This document shows positions 25,739 through 34,204 of a stretch of DNA of 64,000 bases, in pieces. This stretch comes from Pseudomonas svalbardensis. GTDB taxonomy: Bacteria; Pseudomonadota; Gammaproteobacteria; Pseudomonadales; Pseudomonadaceae. The position numbers were made by a program, and so were the translations under genes. The notes beneath the pieces were generated by a model. The model made no database searches and was not told the DNA's origin. It worked only from the letters and a program-made list of their open reading frames with translations. The stretch lies in contig NZ_CP125619.1 in assembly GCF_030053115.1 (NCBI RefSeq), forward strand, positions 2,233,001 to 2,297,000, in the 5' to 3' direction. How positions within the stretch are numbered: the stretch's first letter is position 1; each line of letters starts with the position of its first letter.

Positions 25739-26566
25739 ATGAGCGAGCCACACCTGAGCAATCTTGCGTTGTACCTGCAGCGCCTGGGCTTCGACGCGCC
25801 TCCGGCGCCGACCCTGGAAACCCTGCTTCAACTTCAACTGCGCCATACCGGCGTTTTCGCGTTCGAAAACCTCGCCACGTTGTCGGGGCAGCCGGTGCTC
25901 ATCGACCTGCCGTCCATCGAACAAAAGGTCCTGCACGACGGTCGCGGCGGTTACTGCTACGAACTCAATAACCTGTTCCTGGCCTTGCTCCAGGCGCTGG
26001 GCTTCGACGCTCGCGGTATCTCCGGCCGAGTGGTCATGGGCCAGCCCGAAGGCGCGTGGACCGCCCGTACACACCGCTTGAGCCTGGTGACCCTGGACGG
26101 CGTGCGTTACATCACCGACGTCGGCTTCGGCGGCATGGTGCCCACCGCACCGCTGATGCTCGATATCCCGGCCGAACAGCTCACACCTCACGAACCCTAT
26201 CGCATCGAGCCGCACGAGGATGGCTACACCCTGCGCGCCAACGTCGCCGGCGAATGGCGGGCGATGTACATTTTCGATTTGCAGCGCCAGGAAGACATCG
26301 ATTACGCCGTCGGCAACTGGTACGTCTCGACCCATCCCGAATCGTCGTTCGCCAGGCAGCTGATGGTGGCGCGCACCGGCGATGGGTGGCGCCGCACGCT
26401 GAACAACAGCAGTTATGCGATTCATCGGATCGGCCGTGAGACTGAACGTCGGCAAGTGACGGATGTGGATGAGTTGATGGGTTTGTTGCGCAGCGAATTC
26501 GACATTCGGGTGCCGCGGGAGGCGGCGATGCGCCGGGTTATTGAAGGGCTGATTCAACAGCCCTGA
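25739..26566 (+). CDS. nat: Arylamine N-acetyltransferase
   Basis: A 275-residue enzyme that acetylates arylamines, hydrazines and N-hydroxyarylamines from acetyl-CoA. The Cys-His-Asp triad is visible: Cys73 in DGRGGYCYELNN, His112 in WTARTHRLSLV and Asp127 in ITDVGFGG. The ATG at 25739 follows AGGACTGAGCG. It is convergent with the unknown gene at 26570, with only three bases between the stops. Confidence 0.92.
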   Translation: MSEPHLSNLALYLQRLGFDAPPAPTLETLLQLQLRHTGVFAFENLATLSGQPVLIDLPSIEQKVLHDGRGGYCYELNNLFLALLQALGFDARGISGRVVMGQPEGAWTARTHRLSLVTLDGVRYITDVGFGGMVPTAPLMLDIPAEQLTPHEPYRIEPHEDGYTLRANVAGEWRAMYIFDLQRQEDIDYAVGNWYVSTHPESSFARQLMVARTGDGWRRTLNNSSYAIHRIGRETERRQVTDVDELMGLLRSEFDIRVPREAAMRRVIEGLIQQP

Positions 26567-26569
26567 ACC

Positions 26570-27055
26570 TCACAGCTGCAGTCCCTCCTGCACCACCGAC
26601 AGCAGATTGTCTTCGGTCATGGCGATTGCATCCGGTTGTTGCCCGGATTGATCGATCGCTTGCAGCCACCACTGCGTCTCGCCGTGTTCGCTCACGGTTC
26701 GCAGCATCGAGAGTGTTTTCCCTTGGGTGCGGATTCCGACCCGTCCGGCACCGTCCTCAGTGAAACGAGCGACGGGGTCGAAGGTGATGCTGTGGTGGTT
26801 GCCTTCAATCAGCAACTGGTCGATGGCGTAGTCGTAGGTCGCCCCGTCGGCATGACGCTCGAAGACGTGCGTCGGCACTCGCCGGATGTTCAGCCCGGCT
26901 TCGCTGAGCGGCGCCAGCCAGGTTTCGATGAGGTGGTACAGGTCGTAAACCTGCGCAGGCCAGCTGTCTATTTGGTGATCAGCACAGATTGTCTCGTCGG
27001 CGCTGGACTGCTGGGTTTGCTTCAGTTTTGCGGCGAGTTGGTCAGCCTTGCTCAT
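26570..27055 (-). CDS. Conserved hypothetical protein
   Basis: A 161-residue soluble protein, acidic, with no signal peptide or membrane segment. A helical N-terminus (MSKADQLAAKLKQTQ) is followed by an alpha-beta body (PAQVYDLYHLIETWLAPLSE, DYAIDQLLIEGNHHSITFDP, GETQWWLQAI). I do not recognise the family. Codon use is like the neighbours', so it is likely native. It is tail-to-tail with the acetyltransferase gene and has a normal ribosome site. Confidence 0.6.
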   Translation of the reverse strand: MSKADQLAAKLKQTQQSSADETICADHQIDSWPAQVYDLYHLIETWLAPLSEAGLNIRRVPTHVFERHADGATYDYAIDQLLIEGNHHSITFDPVARFTEDGAGRVGIRTQGKTLSMLRTVSEHGETQWWLQAIDQSGQQPDAIAMTEDNLLSVVQEGLQL

Positions 27056-27214
27056 GTCGATGTCCTATCGTGGTCTCAGTGAGAGCATACCTCTATCAAG
27101 GTAGTGCACGTCTTGCCTTGCGTCATGTTGCCGGGAGGTTTTGGCTTCATATCAGGGAAGGTGCGGCTCAAGTCTCACGTGGGGAATGGCCATGTGTCCA
27201 TAATCTGACTGATT

Positions 27215-27228
27215 AGTTGTATACAACT
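27215..27228. promoter_or_regulatory. Palindromic operator upstream of the nucleobase permease gene
   Basis: AGTTGTATACAACT is a perfect 14-bp palindrome 69 bases before the permease start. Its TTGTATACAA core is the type bound by many FCD-class GntR regulators. No regulator gene is adjacent, so it would be controlled in trans. Confidence 0.5.
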
Positions 27229-27296
27229 CTATAGACATTTGTCCTGAGTCTTGCATACAGTGTGCGCACAACAAAAACCAGGGAACCCCCCAAACC

Positions 27297-28814
27297 ATGA
27301 AAACGCCCCATGTTTCACACCAACGGCCTGAGGATGAAAATCTCGGGGTCGGCGCGAATATGGCTTACGGCCTGCAACACGTTTTGACCATGTACGGCGG
27401 CATCGTTGCGGTGCCTTTGATCATCGGCCAGGCGGCCGGGCTCTCGCCAGCGGACATCGGTTTGTTGATTGCTGCTTCATTGTTTGCAGGGGGGCTGGCG
27501 ACATTGCTGCAAACCCTGGGCTTACCGTTTTTCGGTTGCCAATTGCCGCTGGTACAGGGCGTGTCGTTCTCTGGTGTCGCGACGATGGTGGCGATTGTCA
27601 GCAGCGGCGGGGAGGGCGGGTTTCAATCGATTCTCGGGGCGGTGATTGCCGCGTCGTTGATCGGCCTGCTGATCACGCCGGTGTTCTCGCGAATCACCAA
27701 GTTTTTCCCGCCGCTGGTCACGGGCATTGTGATCACCACCATCGGCCTGACGCTGATGCCAGTGGCTGCACGCTGGGCCATGGGCGGTAACAGCCATGCC
27801 CCGGACTTTGGCAGCATGGCGAACATCGGTCTGGCGGCGGTGACGCTGGTGCTGGTGCTGCTGTTGAGCAAGATCGGAAGCGCGACCATCTCGCGTTTGT
27901 CGATCCTGTTGGCCATGGTCATCGGTACGGTGATCGCGGTGTTCCTTGGCATGGCGGACTTCTCGTCTGTCACTCAAGGCCCGATGTTCGGCTTCCCGAC
28001 GCCGTTCCACTTTGGCATGCCGACCTTCCACTTCGCCGCGATCCTGTCGATGTGCATCGTGGTCATGGTGACCTTGGTGGAAACCTCGGCCGACATCCTG
28101 GCGGTGGGTGAAATCATCGACACCAAGGTCGACTCCAAACGCTTGGGCAACGGCCTGCGCGCCGACATGCTATCGAGCATGATCGCGCCGATCTTCGGCT
28201 CCTTCACCCAAAGCGCGTTCGCCCAGAACGTCGGACTGGTGGCGGTGACCGGGATCAAGAGCCGCTTCGTGGTGGCTACCGGCGGTTTGTTTCTGGTGAT
28301 CCTCGGTTTGCTGCCATTTATGGGCCGCGTCATCGCCGCTGTACCGACTTCTGTCCTCGGCGGCGCCGGTATCGTGCTGTTCGGCACCGTGGCCGCCAGC
28401 GGTATTCGTACCCTGTCCAAGGTCGACTACCGCAACAACGTCAACCTGATCATCGTCGCCACCTCCATCGGCTTCGGCATGATCCCCATCGCTGCGCCGA
28501 ACTTCTACGACCACTTCCCAAGCTGGTTCGCCACGATCTTCCACTCTGGCATCAGCTCCTCGGCGATCATGGCCATCGTGCTGAACCTGACCTTCAACCA
28601 CCTCACTGCCGGTAACTCCGATCAGCAGTCGGTGTTCGCGGCTGGCACTGAACGCGTCCTGCGCTATCAGGATCTGGCAGCGTTGCGCGAAGGGGATTAT
28701 TTCAGCGAAGGCAAACTGCGTGACTGCGACGGGAATGAGATTCCGGTGGTGGAGGTGGCCCATGCATCAGACGAGCACCACCCCAGCCATGCGAAAAGCA
28801 GTGAGCATGTCTGA
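27297..28814 (+). CDS. NCS2 family uracil/xanthine permease
   Basis: A 505-residue inner-membrane transporter with about 12-14 hydrophobic segments. It imports purine or pyrimidine bases with protons or sodium. Family marks include NMAYGLQHVLTMYGGIVAVP, the conserved Glu of LVETSADILAVGEI, and FAQNVGLVAVTGIKSRFVV. The xanthine/urate branch is the better match by the QNVGLVAVTGI segment, but the substrate is inferred. A soluble tail of about 60 residues follows the last helix. No purine catabolic genes are next to it. Confidence 0.85.
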   Translation: MKTPHVSHQRPEDENLGVGANMAYGLQHVLTMYGGIVAVPLIIGQAAGLSPADIGLLIAASLFAGGLATLLQTLGLPFFGCQLPLVQGVSFSGVATMVAIVSSGGEGGFQSILGAVIAASLIGLLITPVFSRITKFFPPLVTGIVITTIGLTLMPVAARWAMGGNSHAPDFGSMANIGLAAVTLVLVLLLSKIGSATISRLSILLAMVIGTVIAVFLGMADFSSVTQGPMFGFPTPFHFGMPTFHFAAILSMCIVVMVTLVETSADILAVGEIIDTKVDSKRLGNGLRADMLSSMIAPIFGSFTQSAFAQNVGLVAVTGIKSRFVVATGGLFLVILGLLPFMGRVIAAVPTSVLGGAGIVLFGTVAASGIRTLSKVDYRNNVNLIIVATSIGFGMIPIAAPNFYDHFPSWFATIFHSGISSSAIMAIVLNLTFNHLTAGNSDQQSVFAAGTERVLRYQDLAALREGDYFSEGKLRDCDGNEIPVVEVAHASDEHHPSHAKSSEHV

Positions 28815-28834
28815 CGGTTTATAGCCGGAGGATT

Positions 28835-28938
28835 AAAAGATCGCAGCCTGCGGCAGCTCTTACAGAATTTGTGTTCGCCCGATGAATCACGGGTGTACGC
28901 GATTCCCATGTAGGAACTGCCGCAGGCTGCGATCTTTT
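28835..28938. repeat. Inverted repeat pair of the GATCGCAGCCTGCGGCAG family
   Basis: AAAAGATCGCAGCCTGCGGC at 28835 is mirrored by a near-identical reverse complement ending at 28938, with a 50-base spacer. This is a different palindromic family from the GAGCCTGCTCGCGA elements, and a relative occurs at 35701-35832. Confidence 0.75.
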
Positions 28939-28956
28939 GACTTTATGAAGAGCCAC

Positions 28957-28994
28957 AAAAAAGCCCCTGAACCTTTCGATTCAGGGGCTTTTCG
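28957..28994. terminator. Bidirectional terminator by tRNA-Asn
   Basis: The stem AAAAGCCCCTGAA/TTCAGGGGCTTTT serves the minus-strand tRNA-Asn and possibly the rightward permease transcript. Confidence 0.85.
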
Positions 28995-29005
28995 ATATTG
29001 CTGTC

Positions 29006-29081
<76 letters not shown>

Positions 29082-29264
29082 ATGGCGCGTATGTTACTGA
29101 TTCAAAAAGAGAAGTCAAGCACCTGTTAGCAGTTTGATGGGTTCATGGGGACGGACGGTGGTTTATCGACCGTGGGCGGTTACCAGAATCGCCTCAGAGG
29201 TCTACCATGGCGGCCCGGAAGTGGTTACACGCGCTGCCGGCCATTCGCCGAAAAGGTACGCGCC

Positions 29265-29312
29265 ATGAATCACCCAACCACCACACTTCGCCACAACGGG
29301 GTGTTCGCATGA
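29265..29312 (+). CDS. Candidate 15-codon leader ORF overlapping the next start
   Basis: ATG at 29265 is preceded by AAAAGGT at good spacing and encodes MNHPTTTLRHNGVFA. Its TGA forms an ATGA overlap with the start of the gene at 29309, whose own ribosome site is weak. This looks like translational coupling; chance is not excluded. Confidence 0.45.
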   Translation: MNHPTTTLRHNGVFA

Positions 29313-29539
29313 GCATCGCTCAGATCAGCCTGCCCAAAGGTGTCGGCCCTCACGCCGAAAAACTGTTCGACGCAATCACTCAGGCCAGCACCGCTGACGA
29401 ATTGAACCGTGCCGGTGGCAAGGCCGAAGGTTTTGTCCTGGGTCTGGAAAGCACCAAGGCCATCAAAAGCCAGGTCGCCGAATCGCTCTACGTCGCCTAT
29501 GACGACGCTGCCAGCCAGCGCGCAACCGAACTGGCCTAA
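29309..29539 (+). CDS. Small conserved hypothetical protein
   Basis: A 76-residue soluble protein, MSIAQISLPKGVGPHAEKLF, mostly helical and rich in Ala, with no Cys. I set the start at this Met rather than 34 codons upstream because the upstream part reads through the tRNA-Asn promoter region. I do not recognise the family beyond recalling similar short Pseudomonas proteins. It may be translated by coupling to the leader ORF. Its TAA overlaps the stop of the opposite-strand gene at 29536. Confidence 0.6.
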   Translation: MSIAQISLPKGVGPHAEKLFDAITQASTADELNRAGGKAEGFVLGLESTKAIKSQVAESLYVAYDDAASQRATELA

Positions 29540-29736
29540 CCGCCGAAGGTGACGGTGGCGAGCATCAGTTTGGCGTACAACATCGTTGCGGCCAGCTGCA
29601 CTAGCCACAAGGCCAGGCCGCCGAGAAACACGCCGGCAGCGACTTGCATTACCAGGTTGTTACTGCGTTTGGCCGGGGTGCGGGGCACGAAGTGGTCCAG
29701 CTCATCGCGGTCGGCGCGTAGGTCATCGTTTTTCAT
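29536..29736 (-). CDS. Small single-span membrane protein
   Basis: A 66-residue product from MKNDDLRADRDELDHFVPRT with an acidic N-terminus and one or two closely spaced hydrophobic stretches at about 29-60 (NLVMQVAAGVFLGGLALWLV, AATMLYAKLMLATVTFGG). The charge pattern suggests the N-terminus is cytoplasmic. The function is unknown. The stop codon overlaps that of the convergent gene. Confidence 0.6.
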   Translation of the reverse strand: MKNDDLRADRDELDHFVPRTPAKRSNNLVMQVAAGVFLGGLALWLVQLAATMLYAKLMLATVTFGG

Positions 29737-29774
29737 GTTGGCTCTCGTCAGAATTCTCGGGTGTACACAAAACC

Positions 29775-29863
29775 TGTGGGAGCGAGCCTGCTCGCGAAGG
29801 GGTATTGCATTCAACATTGATGTTGGCTGATACGACGCCTTCGCGAGCAGGCTCGCTCCCACA
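29775..29863. repeat. REP pair (BIME-like)
   Basis: TGTGGGAGCGAGCCTGCTCG and its reverse complement face each other with a spacer containing CATTCAACATTGATGTTGG. It is the same unit arrangement as at 2966-3055. Confidence 0.85.
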
Positions 29864-29923
29864 TTTGATCTGCGTGCAGTCTAAAGCGGTCGTTCGCTGC
29901 GCTGGGAACTATCTGAGGCAAGT

Positions 29924-29957
29924 AAAACGGGAAGCCCAAGGGCTTCCCGTTTTTTTT
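29924..29957. terminator. Terminator of the aromatic aminotransferase gene
   Basis: The stem AAACGGGAAGCCC/GGGCTTCCCGTTT lies 13 bases from the aminotransferase stop. The A-run on the left side serves the minus-strand gene and the eight-T run serves the plus strand. Confidence 0.88.
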
Positions 29958-29970
29958 ACCACTCGACGAC

Positions 29971-31167
29971 TCAGATCACCGCAACGATGGCCTTGGTCAC
30001 AACGTCGATGTTGCTCTGGTTCAACGCGGCCACGCAGATGCGGCCGGTGTCCAGTGCATAGATGCCGAACTCGCTGCGCAGGCGGGTCACTTGCTCAACC
30101 GTCAGGCCGGAGTAGGAGAACATGCCGCGCTGACGACCGACGAAGCTGAAGTCACGCTGTGGAGCTTGCTTCGCCAGCTGCTCAACCATCTGGATGCGCA
30201 TGCCGCGAATCCGCAGACGCATTTCAGCCAGTTCTTCTTCCCACTGAGCGCGCAGTTCCGGGCTGTTCAGTACAGCGGCGACAATGCTTGCACCGTGGGT
30301 CGGCGGGTTGGAGTAGTTGGTGCGGATCACGCGTTTGACCTGCGACAGCACGCGTGCGCTTTCTTCTTTCGATTCGCTGACGATCGACAGGGCGCCCACG
30401 CGTTCGCCGTACAGAGAGAACGATTTGGAGAACGAGCTGGAGACGAAGAAGGTCAGGCCCGATTCAGCGAACAGACGCACGGCAGCGGCGTCTTCGTCGA
30501 TACCATCGCCAAAGCCCTGGTAGGCCATGTCGAGGAACGGTACGTGACCTTTGGCTTTCACCACGTCCAGGACGTTGTTCCAGTCCGCCGGGCTCAGGTC
30601 CACGCCGGTCGGGTTATGGCAGCAAGCGTGCAGGACAACGATGGAGCCGGACGGCAGGGCGTTCAAGTCCTCCAGCAAGCCAACACGGTTCACGTCGTGG
30701 GTCGCGGCGTCGTAGTAGCGATAGTTCTGCACCGGGAAACCGGCCGTTTCGAACAGCGCGCGGTGGTTTTCCCAGCTCGGGTCGCTGATCGCCACGACGG
30801 CGTTCGGCAGCAGTTGCTTGAGGAAGTCGGCACCGATTTTCAGCGCGCCAGTACCGCCAACGGCTTGGGTGGTGATGACGCGGCCAGCGGCGATCAGTGG
30901 CGAGTCATTGCCAAACAGCAGTTTCTGTACGGCCTGGTCGTAGGCAGCAATGCCGTCGATTGGCAAGTAGCCACGGGAAGCGTGTTGAGCGACGCGAATC
31001 GTCTCGGCTTCGACAACGGCGCGCAGGAGTGGAATTCGCCCCTCCTCGTTGCAGTAAACACCGACCCCCAGGTTGACCTTGTTGGTACGGGTGTCGGCGT
31101 TGAATGCTTCGTTGAGGCCCAGGATTGGATCACGTGGTGCCATTTCGACAGCGGAGAACAGGCTCAT
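29971..31167 (-). CDS. tyrB: Aromatic/aspartate aminotransferase
   Basis: A 398-residue class I PLP aminotransferase starting MSLFSAVEMAPRDPILGLNE. PLP-binding Lys lies in SSSFSKSFSLYGERVG; the substrate-carboxylate Arg is in the C-terminal GMFSYSGL region, and CCHNPTGVDL holds the cofactor Asn. TyrB and AspC are hard to separate by eye; this position next to uvrB carries an aromatic aminotransferase in related genomes. The longer upstream frame is rejected because homology begins at MSLFS. It is divergent from uvrB. Confidence 0.9.
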   Translation of the reverse strand: MSLFSAVEMAPRDPILGLNEAFNADTRTNKVNLGVGVYCNEEGRIPLLRAVVEAETIRVAQHASRGYLPIDGIAAYDQAVQKLLFGNDSPLIAAGRVITTQAVGGTGALKIGADFLKQLLPNAVVAISDPSWENHRALFETAGFPVQNYRYYDAATHDVNRVGLLEDLNALPSGSIVVLHACCHNPTGVDLSPADWNNVLDVVKAKGHVPFLDMAYQGFGDGIDEDAAAVRLFAESGLTFFVSSSFSKSFSLYGERVGALSIVSESKEESARVLSQVKRVIRTNYSNPPTHGASIVAAVLNSPELRAQWEEELAEMRLRIRGMRIQMVEQLAKQAPQRDFSFVGRQRGMFSYSGLTVEQVTRLRSEFGIYALDTGRICVAALNQSNIDVVTKAIVAVI

Positions 31168-31504
31168 TTTGCGGCGGCTCTGAATGGAAAGTGGAGGGAC
31201 GTGTCGCGCTCCAGCCGAATGCACTAGAGCGGTGCACAAACGGGGAGCTAGTATAGAGGCCATCTGCGATTGATGGCGACAGACGATTCGGCTTTTACGG
31301 TAAGTTTTTCCGATTATTTCTGGACCGTTAGTCGATTGGCATCGTCAAAGGTTTTACCCGATGTAGGACGTTTGACTTGAAAGCGAGGGCAATCGGCTCC
31401 ACATTGAGCACAATCCAGTTTTTTCCTCGGGCGACATCGGTCGTTTGCGGTCTTTCCCGTTGCTGCCCGGTTCGGCCGGACAGGCGCGAACCCAGAGGTT
31501 TTTC
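31168..31504. other. Divergent promoter region of tyrB and uvrB
   Basis: This 337-base stretch has no gene I can support. I looked for an SOS box (CTGT-N8-ACAG) in front of uvrB and found none. No strong repeat is present. Confidence 0.5.
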
Positions 31505-33520
31505 ATGTCTGAATTCCAGCTAGTCACCCGCTTCGAGCCCGCCGGCGATCAGCCGGAAGCCATCCGCCTGATGGTCGAGGGCATCGAAGCCGGGCTGGCG
31601 CACCAGACGTTGCTCGGTGTGACCGGCTCGGGCAAGACCTTCAGCATCGCCAATGTGATCGCCCAGATTCAGCGTCCGACCCTGGTACTGGCGCCGAACA
31701 AGACCCTGGCCGCGCAGTTGTACGGTGAGTTCAAGGCGTTCTTCCCGAACAACGCGGTCGAATACTTCGTTTCCTACTACGACTACTACCAGCCCGAAGC
31801 TTATGTGCCTTCGTCGGACACGTTCATTGAGAAAGACGCGTCGATCAACGACCACATCGAGCAAATGCGGCTGTCCGCGACCAAGGCGTTGTTGGAGCGT
31901 AAGGACGCGATCATCGTCACCACCGTGTCGTGCATTTACGGTCTGGGCAGTCCGGAAACCTATTTGAAGATGGTGCTGCACGTGGATCGCGGCGACAAGC
32001 TCGATCAGCGTGCGTTGCTGCGTCGCTTGGCAGACTTGCAATACACCCGCAACGACATGGAGTTTGCCCGTGCGACCTTCCGGGTCCGCGGCGATGTAAT
32101 CGATATCCACCCGGCGGAATCCGATTTCGAAGCGATCCGTATCGAACTCTTCGACGATGAAGTCGAGAAGATTTCCGCCTTCGATCCGTTGACCGGCGAA
32201 GTGATCCGCCAGTTGCCGCGCTTCACCTTCTATCCGAAAAGCCACTACGTGACGCCACGGGAAACCCTGCTCGGCGCCATCGAAGGCATCAAGGTCGAGC
32301 TTCAGGAGCGCCTGGACTACCTGCGTTCCAACAACAAACTGGTGGAAGCGCAGCGCCTGGAGCAGCGCACCCGTTTCGACCTGGAGATGATCCTCGAACT
32401 GGGTTACTGCAACGGCATCGAAAACTACTCGCGCTACCTGTCGGGCCGTGAATCCGGCCAGGCACCACCGACCTTGTTTGACTACCTGCCGGCTGACGCC
32501 TTGCTGGTGATCGATGAATCCCACGTCAGCGTGCCGCAGGTCGGCGCCATGTATAAGGGCGACCGTTCGCGTAAAGAGACGCTGGTGGAATACGGTTTCC
32601 GTCTGCCGTCCGCCCTGGATAACCGGCCGATGCGCTTCGACGAGTTCGAAAACATCAGCCCGCAGACGATTTTTGTCTCGGCCACACCGGGTAATTACGA
32701 GGCGGAACACGCCGGTCGCGTGGTCGAGCAACTGGTCCGCCCGACAGGCCTTGTAGACCCGCAAATCGAAATCCGCCCGGCGTTGACCCAGGTCGACGAT
32801 CTGCTCTCGGAAATCGGCAAGCGTGTGGCGCTGGGAGAGCGGGTGCTGGTCACCACGCTGACCAAGCGCATGTCCGAAGACTTGACCGATTACCTGGCGG
32901 ACCACGGCGTACGGGTGCGTTATCTGCACTCGGACATCGACACGGTGGAGCGGGTCGAAATCATCCGCGATCTGCGTTTGGGCACCTTTGATGTGCTGGT
33001 GGGGATCAACCTGCTGCGTGAAGGTCTCGACATGCCGGAAGTCTCGCTGGTGGCGATCCTCGATGCGGACAAGGAAGGCTTCCTGCGTTCCGAGCGCTCG
33101 CTGATCCAGACCATCGGCCGGGCGGCGCGCAACCTCAATGGTCGGGCGATTCTCTACGCGGATCGCATCACCGGTTCCATGGAGCGGGCGATCGGCGAAA
33201 CCGAGCGTCGTCGCGACAAGCAGCTCGCCTTTAACCTGGCCAATGGCATTACGCCCAAGGGCGTGTTCAAGGACGTTGCCGACATCATGGAAGGCGCCAC
33301 CGTGCCGGGTTCGCGCAGCAAGAAGCGCAAAGGCATGGCCAAGGCCGCCGAGGAAAGTGCCAAGTACGAAGCTGAACTGCGCTCGCCGGGCGAGATCGCC
33401 AAGCGCATCAAGGCGCTGGAAGAGAAAATGTACCAACTCGCCCGCGACCTGGAGTTCGAAGCAGCGGCGCAGATGCGCGACGAGATTGGCAAGTTGCGTG
33501 AGCGGTTGATCACTGTTTGA
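31505..33520 (+). CDS. uvrB: Excinuclease ABC subunit B
   Basis: UvrB (671 residues) is the central helicase-like subunit of nucleotide excision repair. Walker A is in [16 protein letters not shown], the damage-probing beta-hairpin in [20 protein letters not shown], and helicase motifs IV-VI include [27 protein letters not shown] and [15 protein letters not shown]. The UVR domain that contacts UvrC closes the protein. The ATG follows AGAGG; the 20-codon upstream extension is not part of the family. Confidence 0.97.
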   Translation: MSEFQLVTRFEPAGDQPEAIRLMVEGIEAGLAHQTLLGVTGSGKTFSIANVIAQIQRPTLVLAPNKTLAAQLYGEFKAFFPNNAVEYFVSYYDYYQPEAYVPSSDTFIEKDASINDHIEQMRLSATKALLERKDAIIVTTVSCIYGLGSPETYLKMVLHVDRGDKLDQRALLRRLADLQYTRNDMEFARATFRVRGDVIDIHPAESDFEAIRIELFDDEVEKISAFDPLTGEVIRQLPRFTFYPKSHYVTPRETLLGAIEGIKVELQERLDYLRSNNKLVEAQRLEQRTRFDLEMILELGYCNGIENYSRYLSGRESGQAPPTLFDYLPADALLVIDESHVSVPQVGAMYKGDRSRKETLVEYGFRLPSALDNRPMRFDEFENISPQTIFVSATPGNYEAEHAGRVVEQLVRPTGLVDPQIEIRPALTQVDDLLSEIGKRVALGERVLVTTLTKRMSEDLTDYLADHGVRVRYLHSDIDTVERVEIIRDLRLGTFDVLVGINLLREGLDMPEVSLVAILDADKEGFLRSERSLIQTIGRAARNLNGRAILYADRITGSMERAIGETERRRDKQLAFNLANGITPKGVFKDVADIMEGATVPGSRSKKRKGMAKAAEESAKYEAELRSPGEIAKRIKALEEKMYQLARDLEFEAAAQMRDEIGKLRERLITV

Positions 33521-33542
33521 GATTCGTGGTGCCGGGGATGGC

Positions 33543-33610
33543 CTCTTCGCGAGCAGGCTCGCTCCCACAAGGTTCGCCGTGATCCCTGTGGGAGTGAGCC
33601 TGCTCGCGAT
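33543..33610. repeat. REP pair after uvrB
   Basis: Two inverted units with the cores GCGAGCAGGCTCGCTCCCAC and GTGGGAGTGAGCCTGCTCGC face outward across a 14-base spacer. The second copy has one T/C change from the consensus. Confidence 0.85.
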
Positions 33611-33625
33611 GGGGGCGCCTCGGTC

Positions 33626-34084
33626 TCAATGTGCCTCGCCAGCCTTCAATCCCGCCGGCAGCGCCTTGGTCAGCAACACCGCCAACATGCTGATCCCCAG
33701 CGCAATCCCGACAAAGTGAAACGCATCGTTGTAAGCCATGATCGACGCCTGCTGATGCGCAATTTCACTGAGCTTGCCCAACGCTGCCGTCTCACTGCCA
33801 AACCGATCCGTCAGCGACGCCATCCGCTCAGCCACCTGCGGGTTGGTCGGCACAATCAGGGCCGTGGCGATCAACGAGATGGTCACCATGATCAGCGGCT
33901 GGCCCAGCGCGCGGATGATCTGGATTTGATTGAACTGCGGCCCGGCGAAGTCCGGGTTCAACACCCCCGATGAAAAACTCGCCAATCCAAATAGCCCGAA
34001 ACCTCGCGTGCACAGCCATTTCGGCGGGTTAAATCTGGCATACAGCGAATGAGGGGTAGATGCCATCGGCTGATAATCGGCCAT
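33626..34084 (-). pseudogene. Remnant of a DHA2-family (EmrB-like) MFS transporter
   Basis: The 152-residue frame matches only the last third of a 14-helix drug/proton antiporter of about 510 residues. It has the segment PDFAGPQFNQIQIIRALGQP-LIMVTISLIATALI and the C-terminal FGSETAALGKLSEIAHQQAS, YNDAFHFVGIALGISML and LPAGLKAGEAH. The N-terminal two-thirds is missing. A block of about 45 residues, which in intact proteins contains the SASSLFNILRNLGGAIGIAL region, is also absent, so ALI runs straight into VPTNPQVAERMAS. The partner membrane-fusion gene that usually accompanies it is not present. It cannot form a working transporter. Confidence 0.75.
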
Positions 34085-34204
34085 TCACCAAGGCTAGAGC
34101 GCGTTGTAGACGCAACCTTGGCTTAAATGCCCTGCTCACTGGAGCCGGGCGGGCAACGCCTGTTACCATTCGCCCTTTGTTTTATCTTCATTTCGAGACT
34201 TGCC

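Noticed and set aside
31264..31504. LexA/SOS box before uvrB
   Set aside because: No CTGT-N8-ACAG-like palindrome is present.
31520..33568. A 682-codon open frame antisense to uvrB
   Set aside because: It mirrors uvrB over its whole length, has no ribosome site and no family pattern; it is a by-product of G+C-rich codon bias.
34127..34204. A 26-codon N-terminal extension of gltX
   Set aside because: Family homology starts at [14 protein letters not shown]; the extension has no ribosome site.
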